Notes under the pieces: model-generated | The model's database searches: none | Seen by the model: the letters and a program-made list of their open reading frames with translations, nothing else | Told to the model about the DNA's origin: nothing | Translations under genes and position numbers: made by a program | Source of the DNA: CAWCFV01 sp963794995 | GTDB taxonomy: Bacteria; Actinomycetota; Actinomycetes; JACCUZ01 | Assembly (NCBI GenBank): GCA_963794995.1 | Contig: CAWCFV010000002.1 | Location: 744,001 to 808,000 of the forward strand | DNA length: 64,000 nucleotides | Direction: 5' to 3' | Part shown: one piece after another, positions 26,069 through 34,849 of the stretch | Layout: every line of letters starts with the position of its first letter | Position numbering within the stretch: position 1 is the first letter of the stretch

Positions 26069-27016
26069 TTACCGGTGGCGGGCGAGGTCGGCGGCGCCGA
26101 CCAGCCCGGCGTCGTTGCCCAGCTCGGCCGACAGCACGCGAGCCGTCGGGCGGCGGCCACGGCCGGTCAGCAGCTCCTCGAAGGCCGCCCGGGTCGGCTC
26201 CAGCACCAGGTCGCCGGCCTCGGACACGCCGCCGCCGAGCACGAAGCACTCAGGGTCGAGGACCGCGGCGAGGTCGGCCAGGCCCTGGCCCAGCCAGTGA
26301 CCGAGCTGGTCGAAGGCGGCCCTCGCCACCGGGTCCCCCTGCTGGGCGGCCGTGGTCACGTGCTCCCCCGCGATCCCCTCGGGCGTGCCGTCGCCGAGCC
26401 CGAGCAGGATCTCGGCGTCGGCCCGACGGTCAGCGGCCCGGGTCCGGGCGTCGCGGACGAGGGCACCCCCGCTCGCGTACTGCTCCCAGCATCCACGCTG
26501 ACCGCAGCCGCACTGACGCCCGGCCTCGACCATCTGGATGTGGCCGATCTCAGCGCCCACCCCGAAGCCCCCGCGGTAGAGCTCCCCGTCGACGACGATG
26601 CCGCCCCCCACCCCGGTGCCGACCGTGACGCACACGATGAACCGCGCCTCCCGCCCCGCGCCGAACCGCGCCTCGCCCCAGGCGGCGGCGTTCGCGTCGT
26701 TCTCGACCACGACCGGGAGCCCCACGCGCTGCTCGACCTCGGCCCGCAGGGGCCCGTCGCGCCAGCCGAGCAGGTTGGGGGCGAAGTACACGGTCGACCG
26801 GCCGGCGTCGACGAACCCCGCGATGCCGATGCCGACCGCCTCGACCTCGTGCCCGGTGTGCAGCGCGTCGATCACCGACGTGATCGCCGACGTCGTGGCC
26901 TCCGCGTCGCGCGCCGGCGTCTCGACCCGGTGCTGCGCGAGGATGGTGCCGTCCTCGGCGACGACACCGCCTGCGACCTTCGTGCCCCCGACGTCGACCC
27001 CGATCGTGAGGCTCAT
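26069..27016 (-). CDS. glk: ROK family glucokinase
   Basis: 315-residue sugar kinase. ATP-binding motif TIGVDVGGTKVAGGVV is at the N-terminus, sugar-binding ENDANAAAWGEARFG and GTGVGGGIVVDG are in the middle, and GHIQM leads to the zinc-binding CGCGQRGCWEQYASG (Cys ligands of ROK kinases). The length equals Streptomyces GlkA, the glucokinase that also mediates carbon catabolite repression. ATG 27016 overlaps the DUF5304 stop by 4 bp, the same pairing as in Streptomyces. No polyphosphate-kinase-specific motif was looked for beyond these. Confidence 0.92.
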   Translation of the reverse strand: MSLTIGVDVGGTKVAGGVVAEDGTILAQHRVETPARDAEATTSAITSVIDALHTGHEVEAVGIGIAGFVDAGRSTVYFAPNLLGWRDGPLRAEVEQRVGLPVVVENDANAAAWGEARFGAGREARFIVCVTVGTGVGGGIVVDGELYRGGFGVGAEIGHIQMVEAGRQCGCGQRGCWEQYASGGALVRDARTRAADRRADAEILLGLGDGTPEGIAGEHVTTAAQQGDPVARAAFDQLGHWLGQGLADLAAVLDPECFVLGGGVSEAGDLVLEPTRAAFEELLTGRGRRPTARVLSAELGNDAGLVGAADLARHR

Positions 27017-27333
27017 CGACGCCGATCTGCGTCGAGCGCCCGCAGGGCGGCCCCCAGCGAGGAGACCGCGTCCGCGAGGTGCTCGTAGACCTCCGGGCTC
27101 ACGCCGATTACGGCACGACGGACCCGGCACACGGGGCAGCCGCGGCACTCGGGCGGGCTCGCGTCGGCCGTGGCCTCCGCCCACACGTCACCCGCGTCCG
27201 GGCCACCTGACCTTGCGGACTGCGAGGCCAGCCACAGGTGTGCCACCTCGGCCAGCTTGGCCGCCTCCTCGGCGATCGACCCGTGCTGGCCGTTCCGGTC
27301 GTCGCGGTCGTGGGACCGGGCGTTCTCGGACAT
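27013..27333 (-). CDS. DUF5304-like small protein upstream of glucokinase
   Basis: 106-residue acidic/helical protein. It has a conserved patch IAEEAAKLAEVAHLWL and the Cys motif PECRGCPVCRVRR, which could bind a metal as a half zinc ribbon, then a C-terminal amphipathic helix (VYEHLADAVSSLGAALRAL). The family is known only as a conserved neighbour of actinobacterial glucokinase genes. It starts 4 bp after the SRPBCC stop, and its own stop overlaps the glucokinase start, so the three genes form one operon. Confidence 0.8.
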   Translation of the reverse strand: MSENARSHDRDDRNGQHGSIAEEAAKLAEVAHLWLASQSARSGGPDAGDVWAEATADASPPECRGCPVCRVRRAVIGVSPEVYEHLADAVSSLGAALRALDADRRR

Positions 27334-27337
27334 CCCG

Positions 27338-27775
27338 CTACCCCTCGACCCGCTTCTTGAGCTCCTTCAGGGCGGTGTCGATGATGACCTTCTCGGCCTT
27401 GCGCTTGATCATCCCGAGCATGGGGATCTTGACGTCGACCACGAGCTGGTAGGTCACCGTGGTGGTGCCGTCGCCGTTGTCTGCGAGCAGGTACGCGCCG
27501 TCCATGGTCTTCACGATCTGCTCGGCCTCGACCAGGCTCCAGCGCACCTCCTTGGCGGCCTTCCAGGTGTACGCGAGCGTGTAGGAGTCCTTGATCGCTC
27601 CGGCATCGAGCTGGAACCAGACCTCCTTGGCGCGCCCGCCGGCGCCGCGCGAGCGGACGTCCACCTGCTTCACGGCACCGGTCCAGTCCGGGTACGCCTC
27701 GAAGTCGGCGATGACGTCCATGACGTCGGCAGGGGCGGCATCGACGGTGATGCTGGACTCGGTGCGCTCAGCCAT
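27338..27775 (-). CDS. SRPBCC/polyketide cyclase-like protein (Rv2185c type)
   Basis: 145-residue START-like protein with the pattern MAERTESSITVDAAPADVMDVIADFEAYPDW, a beta-sheet core and a long C-terminal helix (MIKRKAEKVIIDTALKELKKRVEG). Such proteins bind hydrophobic ligands in a cavity. In M. tuberculosis Rv2185c lies two genes from fadD15, as here, so a lipid-related role is plausible. It is the first gene of an operon with DUF5304 and glucokinase. ATG 27775 has TAGCCT 7 nt upstream. Confidence 0.87.
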   Translation of the reverse strand: MAERTESSITVDAAPADVMDVIADFEAYPDWTGAVKQVDVRSRGAGGRAKEVWFQLDAGAIKDSYTLAYTWKAAKEVRWSLVEAEQIVKTMDGAYLLADNGDGTTTVTYQLVVDVKIPMLGMIKRKAEKVIIDTALKELKKRVEG

Positions 27776-27782
27776 GCGGCAG

Positions 27783-27788
27783 AGGCTA
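27783..27788 (-). promoter_or_regulatory. -10 element for leaderless SRPBCC-DUF5304-glk operon
   Basis: TAGCCT on the minus strand ends 7 nt before ATG 27775. Confidence 0.6.
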
Positions 27789-27807
27789 CTGGAGCGGCTG
27801 CCGGTCG

Positions 27808-28239
27808 CTAGACGAGCGCCCCGAGGGCGGCCAGCACGAGGAACAGGACCGTCATCGCGGCGACGGCGCCGCCGATCATGACCGCGACCCGCTTGCCGGT
27901 GCTGTCGACCAGGCCCGCGGCCCGACCGAAGGGGTTGCCCGCCTCCCCGGCAGCGAGCTCGGCCAGCAGCTGGTCGGCCAGCTGCTCGACGTCGGTCGGC
28001 GCCGGCGCGGCCTCGGCGGGCGGCGTGGCCCGGGCGTGCTTGCCCCGCCCGCGTGCAGCGGCGGGGGGCGGCTCGGCCCCGGCCTCCGCCTGGGCGGTCG
28101 GTGCGACCCCGGCGGGCCCGACAGGCTCGGCGGCGCGGGCCCGCAGGTCGGCGTAGCACAGGGTGCACCAGTCGCTTCCCGGGCGGGCGGCGGCCGCGCA
28201 GCGCGGACAGCGCACCGAAGGCTCGGTCGAGGTGCTCAC
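27808..28239 (-). CDS. Zinc-ribbon, single-span membrane protein
   Basis: 143-residue protein of unknown function. It starts with a double CxxC ribbon (CPRCAAAARPGSDWCTLCY). An Ala/Pro-rich linker and an acidic helix follow (DVEQLADQLLAELAAGEAGNP), and one transmembrane helix ends the chain (VAVMIGGAVAAMTVLFLVLAALGAL). Its GTG overlaps the stop of the upstream SRPBCC gene by 4 bp. A cytoplasmic ribbon tethered to the membrane is the likely topology. Confidence 0.75.
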   Translation of the reverse strand: MSTSTEPSVRCPRCAAAARPGSDWCTLCYADLRARAAEPVGPAGVAPTAQAEAGAEPPPAAARGRGKHARATPPAEAAPAPTDVEQLADQLLAELAAGEAGNPFGRAAGLVDSTGKRVAVMIGGAVAAMTVLFLVLAALGALV

Positions 28240-28610
28240 GTCACCCCTTCGGCCCCCTCCAGCCGGTCCTTGAGCGCGAACGCGTCCGCCTTCCACGACC
28301 GGACCAGCCGCTCGCGCAGGTTCCGGAGCCGCCGCGGGCGCAGCGGCGCCGGCGGGTCGGCCCGCAGGTACCAGTGGACGACCGTGCCGGACCCGACCGG
28401 CTCGAGCCACAGCTCCATGCTGCCGCGGAGGTCCCCGCGCACCGCCCACTGCACGCCCTTGATCCCCCGGTCGCGGGTCACCTCGAGCGCGAGGTCGGGC
28501 CACCACCTGCGCCAGCGGGCCGGGTCGGCCACGGCGGCCGCGACCTCGGCGGGCGGCCGGGCGACATAGGTGTCGTCGGCGATGTCGACGGCGGGCACGC
28601 CCACCAGCAT
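28236..28610 (-). CDS. SRPBCC family protein, second copy
   Basis: 124-residue START-like protein, related in fold but clearly divergent from the 145-residue one nearby. It reads VDIADDTYVARPPAEVAAAV, then WRRWWPDL, and VVHWYLRADPP toward the C-terminal helix LRERLVRSWKADAFALKDRLEG. The ligand is unknown. ATG 28610 is chosen because the fold begins right after it; no clear ribosome site or TANNNT element is seen. It is divergent from fadD15 across about 100 bp. Confidence 0.78.
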   Translation of the reverse strand: MLVGVPAVDIADDTYVARPPAEVAAAVADPARWRRWWPDLALEVTRDRGIKGVQWAVRGDLRGSMELWLEPVGSGTVVHWYLRADPPAPLRPRRLRNLRERLVRSWKADAFALKDRLEGAEGVT

Positions 28611-28711
28611 GACGGGACGCCGGGAGGGGCTGACTCGGAGGGCTACTGACAAGTAAGGTTCCGGCAAAGTTACCTGGAAGCAACCGGGACGACCCGAGGA
28701 GCGCACCAACC

Positions 28712-30517
28712 GTGGACGAGTACACCTCCCCTGTGCTGGTACCGGCGGCGACGTCGGGCAACCTCGCCGACATCGTGGTCGACAACGCGGTGCAGGCCCC
28801 GCACAAGGTGGTGTTCAAGCGGCGCTCCGGGGACCGCTGGCTGGATGTCACCTGCAGCGAGTTCCTGACCCAGGTCAACGGCGTCGCCAAGGGGCTGGTC
28901 GCGGCGGGCGTGGGTGTCGGGGACCGGGTCGGGCTGATGTCCAAGACCCGCTACGAGTGGACCCTCGTCGACTTCGCCATCTGGACCGCCGGCGCGGTCA
29001 CGGTGCCGCTCTACGAGACCTCGTCGGCCGAGCAGGTGCAGTGGATCCTGAGCGACTCCGGCGCGGTGGCGTGCGTCGTCGAGGGGTCCGAGCACCTGGA
29101 GGTCGTCAACGAGGTGCGGGGCACGCTCAGCGCCCTCGACAACGTCTGGACGATCGAGGCCGGCGGCATCGACGACCTCACCGCTGCCGGTCGCGACGTC
29201 GCCGACACCGACCTCGAGGCGCGGCGCACCGCCGCGACACCGGACGACCTCGCCACCATCATCTACACCTCGGGCACGACCGGCCGGCCGAAGGGCTGCG
29301 AGCTCACCCACGGCAACTTCCTCTACGAGGCCGCCAACGTCATCAGCGACAAGGACGCCGACGCCACGCTGGCCAGGGTCTTCCAGGACGACGGGGCCTC
29401 GACGCTGCTGTTCCTCCCGCTGGCGCACGTGTTCGCGCGCATGATCGAGGTCGGGGTCGTCATGGCCCGCGCGGAGGTCGGGCACACGGCGGACGTCAAG
29501 AACCTGCTCGCCGACCTCGGGTCGTTCAAGCCGACGTTCATCCTCTCGGTGCCCCGCGTCTTCGAGAAGGTCTACAACTCCTCGGCGCAGAAGGCCGAGG
29601 CGGCCGGCAAGGGCAAGATCTTCCACGCTGCCGCGGACACCGCGATCGCCTACAGCGAGTCGCTCGACCACGGCGGTCCGGGTATCGCGCTGCGCGCCAA
29701 GCACGCTCTGTTCGACAAGCTCGTCTACACCAAGCTGCGGACGGCTCTCGGCGGCCGGGTCAAGTGGGCGGTCTCCGGCGGGGCCCCCCTCGGCGCACGG
29801 CTCGGTCACTTCTACCGGGGCATCGGCCTCACCGTGCTCGAGGGCTACGGCCTGACCGAGACCACGGCGGCGTCCACGGTGTGCACGCCCGGCATGGTCA
29901 AGATCGGGACCGTCGGCCGCCCGCTGCCCGGCGTCTCGATCCGGATCGCCGACGACGGCGAGATCCTCATCAAGGGTGGCCAGGTGTTCCGGGGCTACTA
30001 CAACAACGAGGCGGCTTCGACCGAGGCGCTGCGTGACGGCTGGTTCTCCACCGGCGACATCGGCGAGCTCGACGAGGACGGCTGCCTGCGCATCACCGGC
30101 CGCAAGAAGGAGCTCATCGTCACGGCGGGCGGCAAGAACGTCGCACCTGCCGTGCTCGAGGACCGGCTGCGCGCCCACCGGCTGGTCAGCCAGTGCATGG
30201 TGGTGGGCGACGCCCAGCCTTACATCGCCTGCCTCATCACCCTCGACGAGGAGGCACTGCCGCCCTGGCTCGAGCAGCACGGCAAGGGCGGGCAGTCGCT
30301 GGCCGACGCTGCCGACGACCCAGAGCTGGTCGCCGAGATCCAGTCCGCCGTCGACGACGCGAACAAGGCGGTGTCCAAGGCCGAGGCGATCAAGAAGTTC
30401 AAGATCCTCCCCGTCGAGTGGACCGAGGAGAGCGGCGCACTCACCCCGTCGATGAAGCTCAAGCGTGGCGTCGTCATGAAGGAGCACGCGGCCGAGGTCG
30501 ACGCGCTCTACTCGTAA
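28712..30517 (+). CDS. fadD15: Long-chain fatty-acid-CoA ligase (FadD15 type)
   Basis: 601-residue AMP-forming acyl-CoA synthetase that activates fatty acids via acyl-adenylate. Motifs are ATP-loop IIYTSGTTGRPKGCELTH (about 187-204), the linker-gate region FLPLAHVFARM, the adenine-binding GYGLTETTAAST, GWFSTGDIGELDEDGCLRITGRKKELIVTAGGKNVAP with the hinge Asp/Arg, and the late catalytic Lys in the C-terminal subdomain (PSMKLKRG). It follows the bacterial FACS-like pattern of Rv2187. GTG 28712 has GAGGA 11 nt upstream. It lies between the SRPBCC genes and an ABC exporter. A terminator hairpin begins right after the TAA. Confidence 0.93.
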   Translation: MDEYTSPVLVPAATSGNLADIVVDNAVQAPHKVVFKRRSGDRWLDVTCSEFLTQVNGVAKGLVAAGVGVGDRVGLMSKTRYEWTLVDFAIWTAGAVTVPLYETSSAEQVQWILSDSGAVACVVEGSEHLEVVNEVRGTLSALDNVWTIEAGGIDDLTAAGRDVADTDLEARRTAATPDDLATIIYTSGTTGRPKGCELTHGNFLYEAANVISDKDADATLARVFQDDGASTLLFLPLAHVFARMIEVGVVMARAEVGHTADVKNLLADLGSFKPTFILSVPRVFEKVYNSSAQKAEAAGKGKIFHAAADTAIAYSESLDHGGPGIALRAKHALFDKLVYTKLRTALGGRVKWAVSGGAPLGARLGHFYRGIGLTVLEGYGLTETTAASTVCTPGMVKIGTVGRPLPGVSIRIADDGEILIKGGQVFRGYYNNEAASTEALRDGWFSTGDIGELDEDGCLRITGRKKELIVTAGGKNVAPAVLEDRLRAHRLVSQCMVVGDAQPYIACLITLDEEALPPWLEQHGKGGQSLADAADDPELVAEIQSAVDDANKAVSKAEAIKKFKILPVEWTEESGALTPSMKLKRGVVMKEHAAEVDALYS

Positions 30518-30538
30518 CCGCGGACACCCGGTCCGCGG
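30518..30538 (+). terminator. Hairpin directly after the fadD15 stop
   Basis: A perfect 8-bp stem (CCGCGGAC/GTCCGCGG) with a 5-nt loop starts at the base after TAA and lies just upstream of the next gene's promoter. Confidence 0.6.
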
Positions 30539-30544
30539 GCGGGT

Positions 30545-30550
30545 GACAAT
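30545..30550 (+). promoter_or_regulatory. -10 element for leaderless ABC transporter operon
   Basis: GACAAT (T to G at position 1 of the TANNNT pattern) is followed by 7 nt and ATG 30558. Confidence 0.45.
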
Positions 30551-30557
30551 CGGTCCC

Positions 30558-31265
30558 ATGTCCCCCGTGGTCGAGGTGCGCGACCTCACCGTGCGCTTCG
30601 ACGACGTGGTGGCGGTCGACCGGCTCGACCTCACGCTCGCCGCGGGCGCCTCCGTGGCGCTGGTGGGGCGCAACGGCGCGGGCAAGTCCACCTCGCTCCG
30701 GGTCCTGGCCGGTGTCCTGCCTCCGAGCAGCGGCACCGTCCGGGTCGCCGGCGTCGACGCCGTCAAGGACCCCTCCGGAGTCAAGGCGCGGGTGGGCTAC
30801 TGCCCCGACGTCGGGGGGCTGGTGCCACGGGCCACGGCCTGGGAGCACCTCCAGCTCGCGGCGACCCTGCGTGGCATGGGCCCCGGGTGGCAGGCGCGCG
30901 CGACCGACCTGCTCGAGCGCTTCGAGCTGGCTGGTGCAGCCGACCGCGTCACCGCCGGGTTCAGCCACGGGATGGGACGGCGGATGTCGGTGGTCCTCGC
31001 CGCCTTCCACCGGCCGGACGTGCTGCTGCTCGACGAGCCGTTCGACGGTGTCGACCCGGCAGGCGTCGACGCCACGATGGAGGTGATCCGCGAGCTGCGG
31101 CTGGCCGGCTCCGCCGTCCTCGTGTCGACCCACCTCCTGGGCCTGGCCGTCGCGGCCTGCGAGGAGGCCGTGGTCCTGCGGCGCGGTGGCGTCGCCGCCG
31201 CCGCGCCCACGGCCGAGCTGACCGGCGCCGAGGGCGCGGCCCGCTACCGGAGCCTGCTCGGATGA
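30558..31265 (+). CDS. ABC transporter ATP-binding protein
   Basis: 235-residue ATPase for the membrane protein that follows. Walker A is GRNGAGKST, the Q-loop region is YCPDVGGLV, Walker B is DVLLLDEPFDGVDP and the H-loop is VSTHLL. The signature motif is unusual: FSHGMGRRM replaces LSGGQ-type sequence, as in a subset of actinobacterial exporters. The Q-loop Gln is also absent (CPD). It overlaps the permease gene by 4 bp. The substrate is unknown. ATG 30558 is chosen because of the upstream -10 box and because it begins the conserved domain. Confidence 0.9.
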   Translation: MSPVVEVRDLTVRFDDVVAVDRLDLTLAAGASVALVGRNGAGKSTSLRVLAGVLPPSSGTVRVAGVDAVKDPSGVKARVGYCPDVGGLVPRATAWEHLQLAATLRGMGPGWQARATDLLERFELAGAADRVTAGFSHGMGRRMSVVLAAFHRPDVLLLDEPFDGVDPAGVDATMEVIRELRLAGSAVLVSTHLLGLAVAACEEAVVLRRGGVAAAAPTAELTGAEGAARYRSLLG

Positions 31266-32761
31266 GCGGGCAGCTCGGGCCGCTGGTCCGGTTGCGCTGG
31301 CGGATGGTGCGCGGCGTCCGGGCCCGGCTCGGCTTCGCGCTCCTGTCGGCGGCGGTACCCGCCCTCTGCCTCGCGACGGTCGTCGCCGGACGCCTGCTCC
31401 CCCAGGACCGCAGCATCGACGTCCTGCTCCTGGCCCCGACCGCCTACCTGTCCGTGGCCGTCCTCGCGGCGCTGGCGCCGCTGGTGGCCGGCGGCGGGAA
31501 CGAGCTCTTCCCGTCCGAGCAGCTGGCCGCGTACCCGGTGACCGCCCGCACGCAGTACCTCGCGTCCTTGGCGCTGACCCCGCTGAACCTTGCCTGGACC
31601 ACGCAGGTGGCGGCCCTGCTCGGCCTCACGGCCTACGTGACGCCCGCGCCGGCCCGGCTCTCGCTGGCCCTGGCGACCTGCCTGGCGTACGTCGCCGTCG
31701 TCACCGTGGTGGGGCAGGCGGTCGGGTGGGCAGTCGTCGGAACCCGCACCCGCCGCCGCGGCCGACAGGCGACCTGGGGCCTGGCCGGCGCCCTGCTGGG
31801 CCTGGCTCTCGCGACGGTCGCGACCGGGCAGGTGGGCGAGCTCCTCGACCGCTCCCCCACGACCTGGGTCGTGATCGGTGCCGCCTCGGGGCGTCCCGGC
31901 CTGTACCACCAGTGGGCGCTCATCACGGTCGCCCTGGTGCTCCTCGCCTTCGTCGGCGACCGGCTGGGCCGGCTGGCCTGCGCCTGGGCGCTGCGTCAGC
32001 CGGGAGAGGCCACCGGTCGGCTCGACGCCCGGCCGCTGCGCCGCCGCTCGCCGGCCGCAAGCACCCACCGGGCCCTGCTCGCGCTCGACCGCGCCAGTGT
32101 CTGGCGCTCCGGGTCGCTGCGGCGCGGGCTGCTGGTGCTCAGCGTGCTGCCGGGCGGGGTCGCGGCCGTCGCCGGGCTGGACTGGGCCTCGATGGTCCTG
32201 CTCCCGGGACTCGTCGCCTCGGGTGCCGGCCTCCTGTTCGGAGTGAACGCCTTCTGCCTCGACGGCGCCGGCGCGGTCTGGCTCGGCTCGCTGCCCGGCC
32301 GCCCGGCGGACGCGTTCTGGTCCAAGGCGCGGGTCACCGCCGAGACCTGCCTGGCCGCGGTCGTCCTCACCCTGCTGGCCGGCTCGGCCCGGGCCGGCGC
32401 GGCTCCGACCGCGGCAGAGGTGACAGCGCTGGTGGCATGCACGGCGGTCGTCCTGCTGCGCGTGGTCGCCCTGTCGATGGAGCTGTCCGTGCGGCGGCCG
32501 CACCGCGCCGACCTGCGCGGGCCCCGCGACACGCCCGCCCCGCCGGGCGTGATGGCCGCCTACTCCGCCCGGCTGGCCCTCACGACGACCCTGGTGGCCG
32601 TGCTCTTCTCCGCGCTGGCCGAGGTGGCGCCGTGGCAGTGGCCGCTCTACGTGGCCGTGCCGTTCCTCCTGCTCAGCGCGCGCCGCCTGCTCGTGGCCGG
32701 CCGCGCCTGGGCGAGCCCCGCGGTGCGCGCACGGGTCATCTCGGTGGTGGCCGCAGGCTGA
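31262..32761 (+). CDS. ABC transporter permease-like membrane protein
   Basis: 499-residue integral membrane protein with about ten to twelve hydrophobic helices and short loops, no ATPase and no solute-binding domain. The N-terminal part (RLRWRMVRGVRARLGFALLSAAVPAL) and the paired half-symmetry fit ABC-2-like exporters of actinobacteria, but no diagnostic motif is evident. Its ATG overlaps the ATPase stop (ATGA), so the two proteins are made together. The neighbours (fadD15 before, tad genes after) suggest envelope lipid or polymer export without proving it. Confidence 0.82.
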   Translation: MSGQLGPLVRLRWRMVRGVRARLGFALLSAAVPALCLATVVAGRLLPQDRSIDVLLLAPTAYLSVAVLAALAPLVAGGGNELFPSEQLAAYPVTARTQYLASLALTPLNLAWTTQVAALLGLTAYVTPAPARLSLALATCLAYVAVVTVVGQAVGWAVVGTRTRRRGRQATWGLAGALLGLALATVATGQVGELLDRSPTTWVVIGAASGRPGLYHQWALITVALVLLAFVGDRLGRLACAWALRQPGEATGRLDARPLRRRSPAASTHRALLALDRASVWRSGSLRRGLLVLSVLPGGVAAVAGLDWASMVLLPGLVASGAGLLFGVNAFCLDGAGAVWLGSLPGRPADAFWSKARVTAETCLAAVVLTLLAGSARAGAAPTAAEVTALVACTAVVLLRVVALSMELSVRRPHRADLRGPRDTPAPPGVMAAYSARLALTTTLVAVLFSALAEVAPWQWPLYVAVPFLLLSARRLLVAGRAWASPAVRARVISVVAAG

Positions 32762-32909
32762 GCGCGGGCCGCCGATCCGGGCATTCAGCCCCCAATCGGC
32801 CACCGGCTCGCCTACGGTCGGTGTGTCGATCGCCCCGTTGGACGCTCGACCGACAAGACTGTCACGGCTCCGGCTCAACTCGGCCGCGAACGTACCGATT
32901 GAAGGACCT

Positions 32910-33641
32910 ATGGGACGTCGCACGCTCCTCCTGATCGCCGCGCTCGTCGTCGCCGCCCTCGGGACCACCGGCGTCTTCCTGTACGTCAACGGCGTCGACG
33001 AGCGTGCAGGTGCCGACTTCGAGCTCGTCGAGATCCTCGTCGCCACCGCGCCCATCGACGCGGGGACCACGGCCCAGTCGGCCAGCGAGCTCGGCGCGAT
33101 GGACCTGCGGGAGTACCTCGCGAAGAGCATCGAGGGCCTGCCCGCCCTCAGCGACATCTCGTCCATCGCCACCCAGGTGGCGCTCGCACCGATCGTCCCC
33201 GGAGAGCCCATCCTGGCGTCCCAGTTCGGCGAGTCGGCCGACACCAGCTCGCTGCCCATCCCGGACGGCAAGCTGGCCGTCAGCGTCGAGCTCGGGAACC
33301 CGGCCCGGGTCGCCGGCTTCGTCGGGCCCGGCGACGAGGTCGCCATCATGCTCACGACCGGTGACGAGAGCGGCGACAACGGGGGCGCGACCCTGGTGAC
33401 CCGGGTGCTGCTGCCGAACGTGCAGGTCATCGCGGCGGGCGCCACGACCGTGGTGCCGGCCGCCGGCGCGCAGGCCGAGCAGGTGCCCAGGACCATCCTC
33501 ACGCTGGCGGTCGACCAGGACCAGGCCCAGAAGGTCGTGTACGGCTCCCAGAACGGCACCATGTACTTCGCCCTCCGGGGCAAGGACGCCCGGGTCGACC
33601 CGAACGACACCGGTACCACGGCCAGGAACCTGTTCGACTGA
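32910..33641 (+). CDS. cpaB: Flp pilus assembly protein CpaB/RcpC
   Basis: 243-residue inner-membrane/periplasmic component of the Tad apparatus. An N-terminal helix (about 5-26) is followed by an SAF domain (VEILVATAPIDAGTTAQSAS...APIVPGEPILASQFG) and the RcpC/CpaB C-terminal beta domain (LAVSVELGNPARVAGFVGPGDEVAIML...TLAVDQDQAQKVVYGSQNG). ATG 32910 has GAAGGA 4-9 nt upstream. It is the first gene of the tad operon; the 148 bp before it show no clear -10/-35 pair. The stop overlaps the tadZ start by one base. Confidence 0.92.
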   Translation: MGRRTLLLIAALVVAALGTTGVFLYVNGVDERAGADFELVEILVATAPIDAGTTAQSASELGAMDLREYLAKSIEGLPALSDISSIATQVALAPIVPGEPILASQFGESADTSSLPIPDGKLAVSVELGNPARVAGFVGPGDEVAIMLTTGDESGDNGGATLVTRVLLPNVQVIAAGATTVVPAAGAQAEQVPRTILTLAVDQDQAQKVVYGSQNGTMYFALRGKDARVDPNDTGTTARNLFD

Positions 33642-34849
33642 TGACCGCGATCGTCGACCTCGACCCGAACGTCTCCGGCGCCCTGCAGGCGGCCCTGGGG
33701 CCCGAGAGCCTGCTGCTGCCCTCCCTCGACGCGCTGCGCCGGCACCTCGAGACCCACTTCGCCGAGGACGTCGTCGTGCTCGGCCCGACGGTCGACCAGG
33801 CGGCGGCGCTCGCTCTCGCCGCAGCGATGCGGGTGACCCGTCCGAGCCTTGCCGTCATCCTCGTCCGGCGCCGGGTCGACACCTCCGTGCTCACCGACGC
33901 GCTGCGTTCAGGCGTCTTCGAGGTCATCGAGGAACGCGACCTCGCCGGTCTCAACAGCGCGGTGCGACGTGCGCGCGACCTGGCCCGGCAGCTGCGCGAG
34001 ACGGTCGAGGGCGCGACGGCCCCGAGCGAGTCGGTCAGCCGCGGCCAGCTGATCACGGTGTTCTCGGCGAAGGGCGGGTGCGGCAAGACCACGCTCGCCA
34101 CCAACCTCGCCGCGGCGCTGGCCGACCGTGGGCGCCGCGAGGTCTGCCTCGTGGACCTCGACCTGGCCTTCGGCGACGTGGCCATCGCCCTGCAGCTGTT
34201 CCCGGCGCACACGATCGCCGACGCCGTGCCGCTCGCGGACAGCCTCGACGCCTCCGCACTGATGTCCTTGCTGACCCCGCACTCACCCGGGCTGACGACG
34301 CTCGTCGCCCCGATCGAGCCGGGAACGGCCGAGTCGATCCCCGCCTCGCTGGTGTCGACCGTCCTCACGCTGCTCAAGCAGCAGTTCGACTTCGTGGTCG
34401 TCGACACCCCGCCGGCGTTCGACGACCACGTGCTCGCGGCCTTCGACCAGAGCGACATGGTCGCCCTGCTCGCCACGCTCGACATCCCGGCGCTGAAGAA
34501 CCTCAAGCTCACGCTGGAGACCCTCGACCTGCTCAACTACCCCCGCGAACGGTGGCGGCTGGTGCTCAACCGGGCCGACTCGAAGGTCGGCCTGGCCGTC
34601 GGCGAGGTGGAGAAGACGCTCAAGGCACCGATCGCGGCCCAGATCCCCAGCTCGCGCGACGTCCCCGCGTCCATCAACCGCGGGGTGCCCATCGTGCTCG
34701 ACGACCCGAAGCACCCGGTCAGCCTCGCGATCAAGGCCTTCGGCGAGAGCAACGTCGCGGCCAGCAGCGCCACGAGCAGCGGGGACATCCCGGCCGAGCT
34801 GCGCACCGACCGGCGCGGCCTGCTCCGCCGCAGGGCGAGGACGACATGA
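33641..34849 (+). CDS. tadZ: TadZ/CpaE-like septum- or pole-site ATPase
   Basis: 402-residue protein with an N-terminal atypical receiver domain (about 1-120; the acidic phosphorylation site is not conserved) and a MinD/ParA-type ATPase domain. The deviant Walker A is FSAKGGCGKTTLATNLAAAL (141-160), followed by VCLVDLDLAFGDVAIAL and FVVVDTPPAFDD. CpaE/TadZ proteins localise the pilus machine. A Ser-rich stretch and a basic C-terminus (RRGLLRRRARTT) close the chain. Both junctions overlap the neighbours (1 and 4 bp). Confidence 0.93.
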   Translation: MTAIVDLDPNVSGALQAALGPESLLLPSLDALRRHLETHFAEDVVVLGPTVDQAAALALAAAMRVTRPSLAVILVRRRVDTSVLTDALRSGVFEVIEERDLAGLNSAVRRARDLARQLRETVEGATAPSESVSRGQLITVFSAKGGCGKTTLATNLAAALADRGRREVCLVDLDLAFGDVAIALQLFPAHTIADAVPLADSLDASALMSLLTPHSPGLTTLVAPIEPGTAESIPASLVSTVLTLLKQQFDFVVVDTPPAFDDHVLAAFDQSDMVALLATLDIPALKNLKLTLETLDLLNYPRERWRLVLNRADSKVGLAVGEVEKTLKAPIAAQIPSSRDVPASINRGVPIVLDDPKHPVSLAIKAFGESNVAASSATSSGDIPAELRTDRRGLLRRRARTT

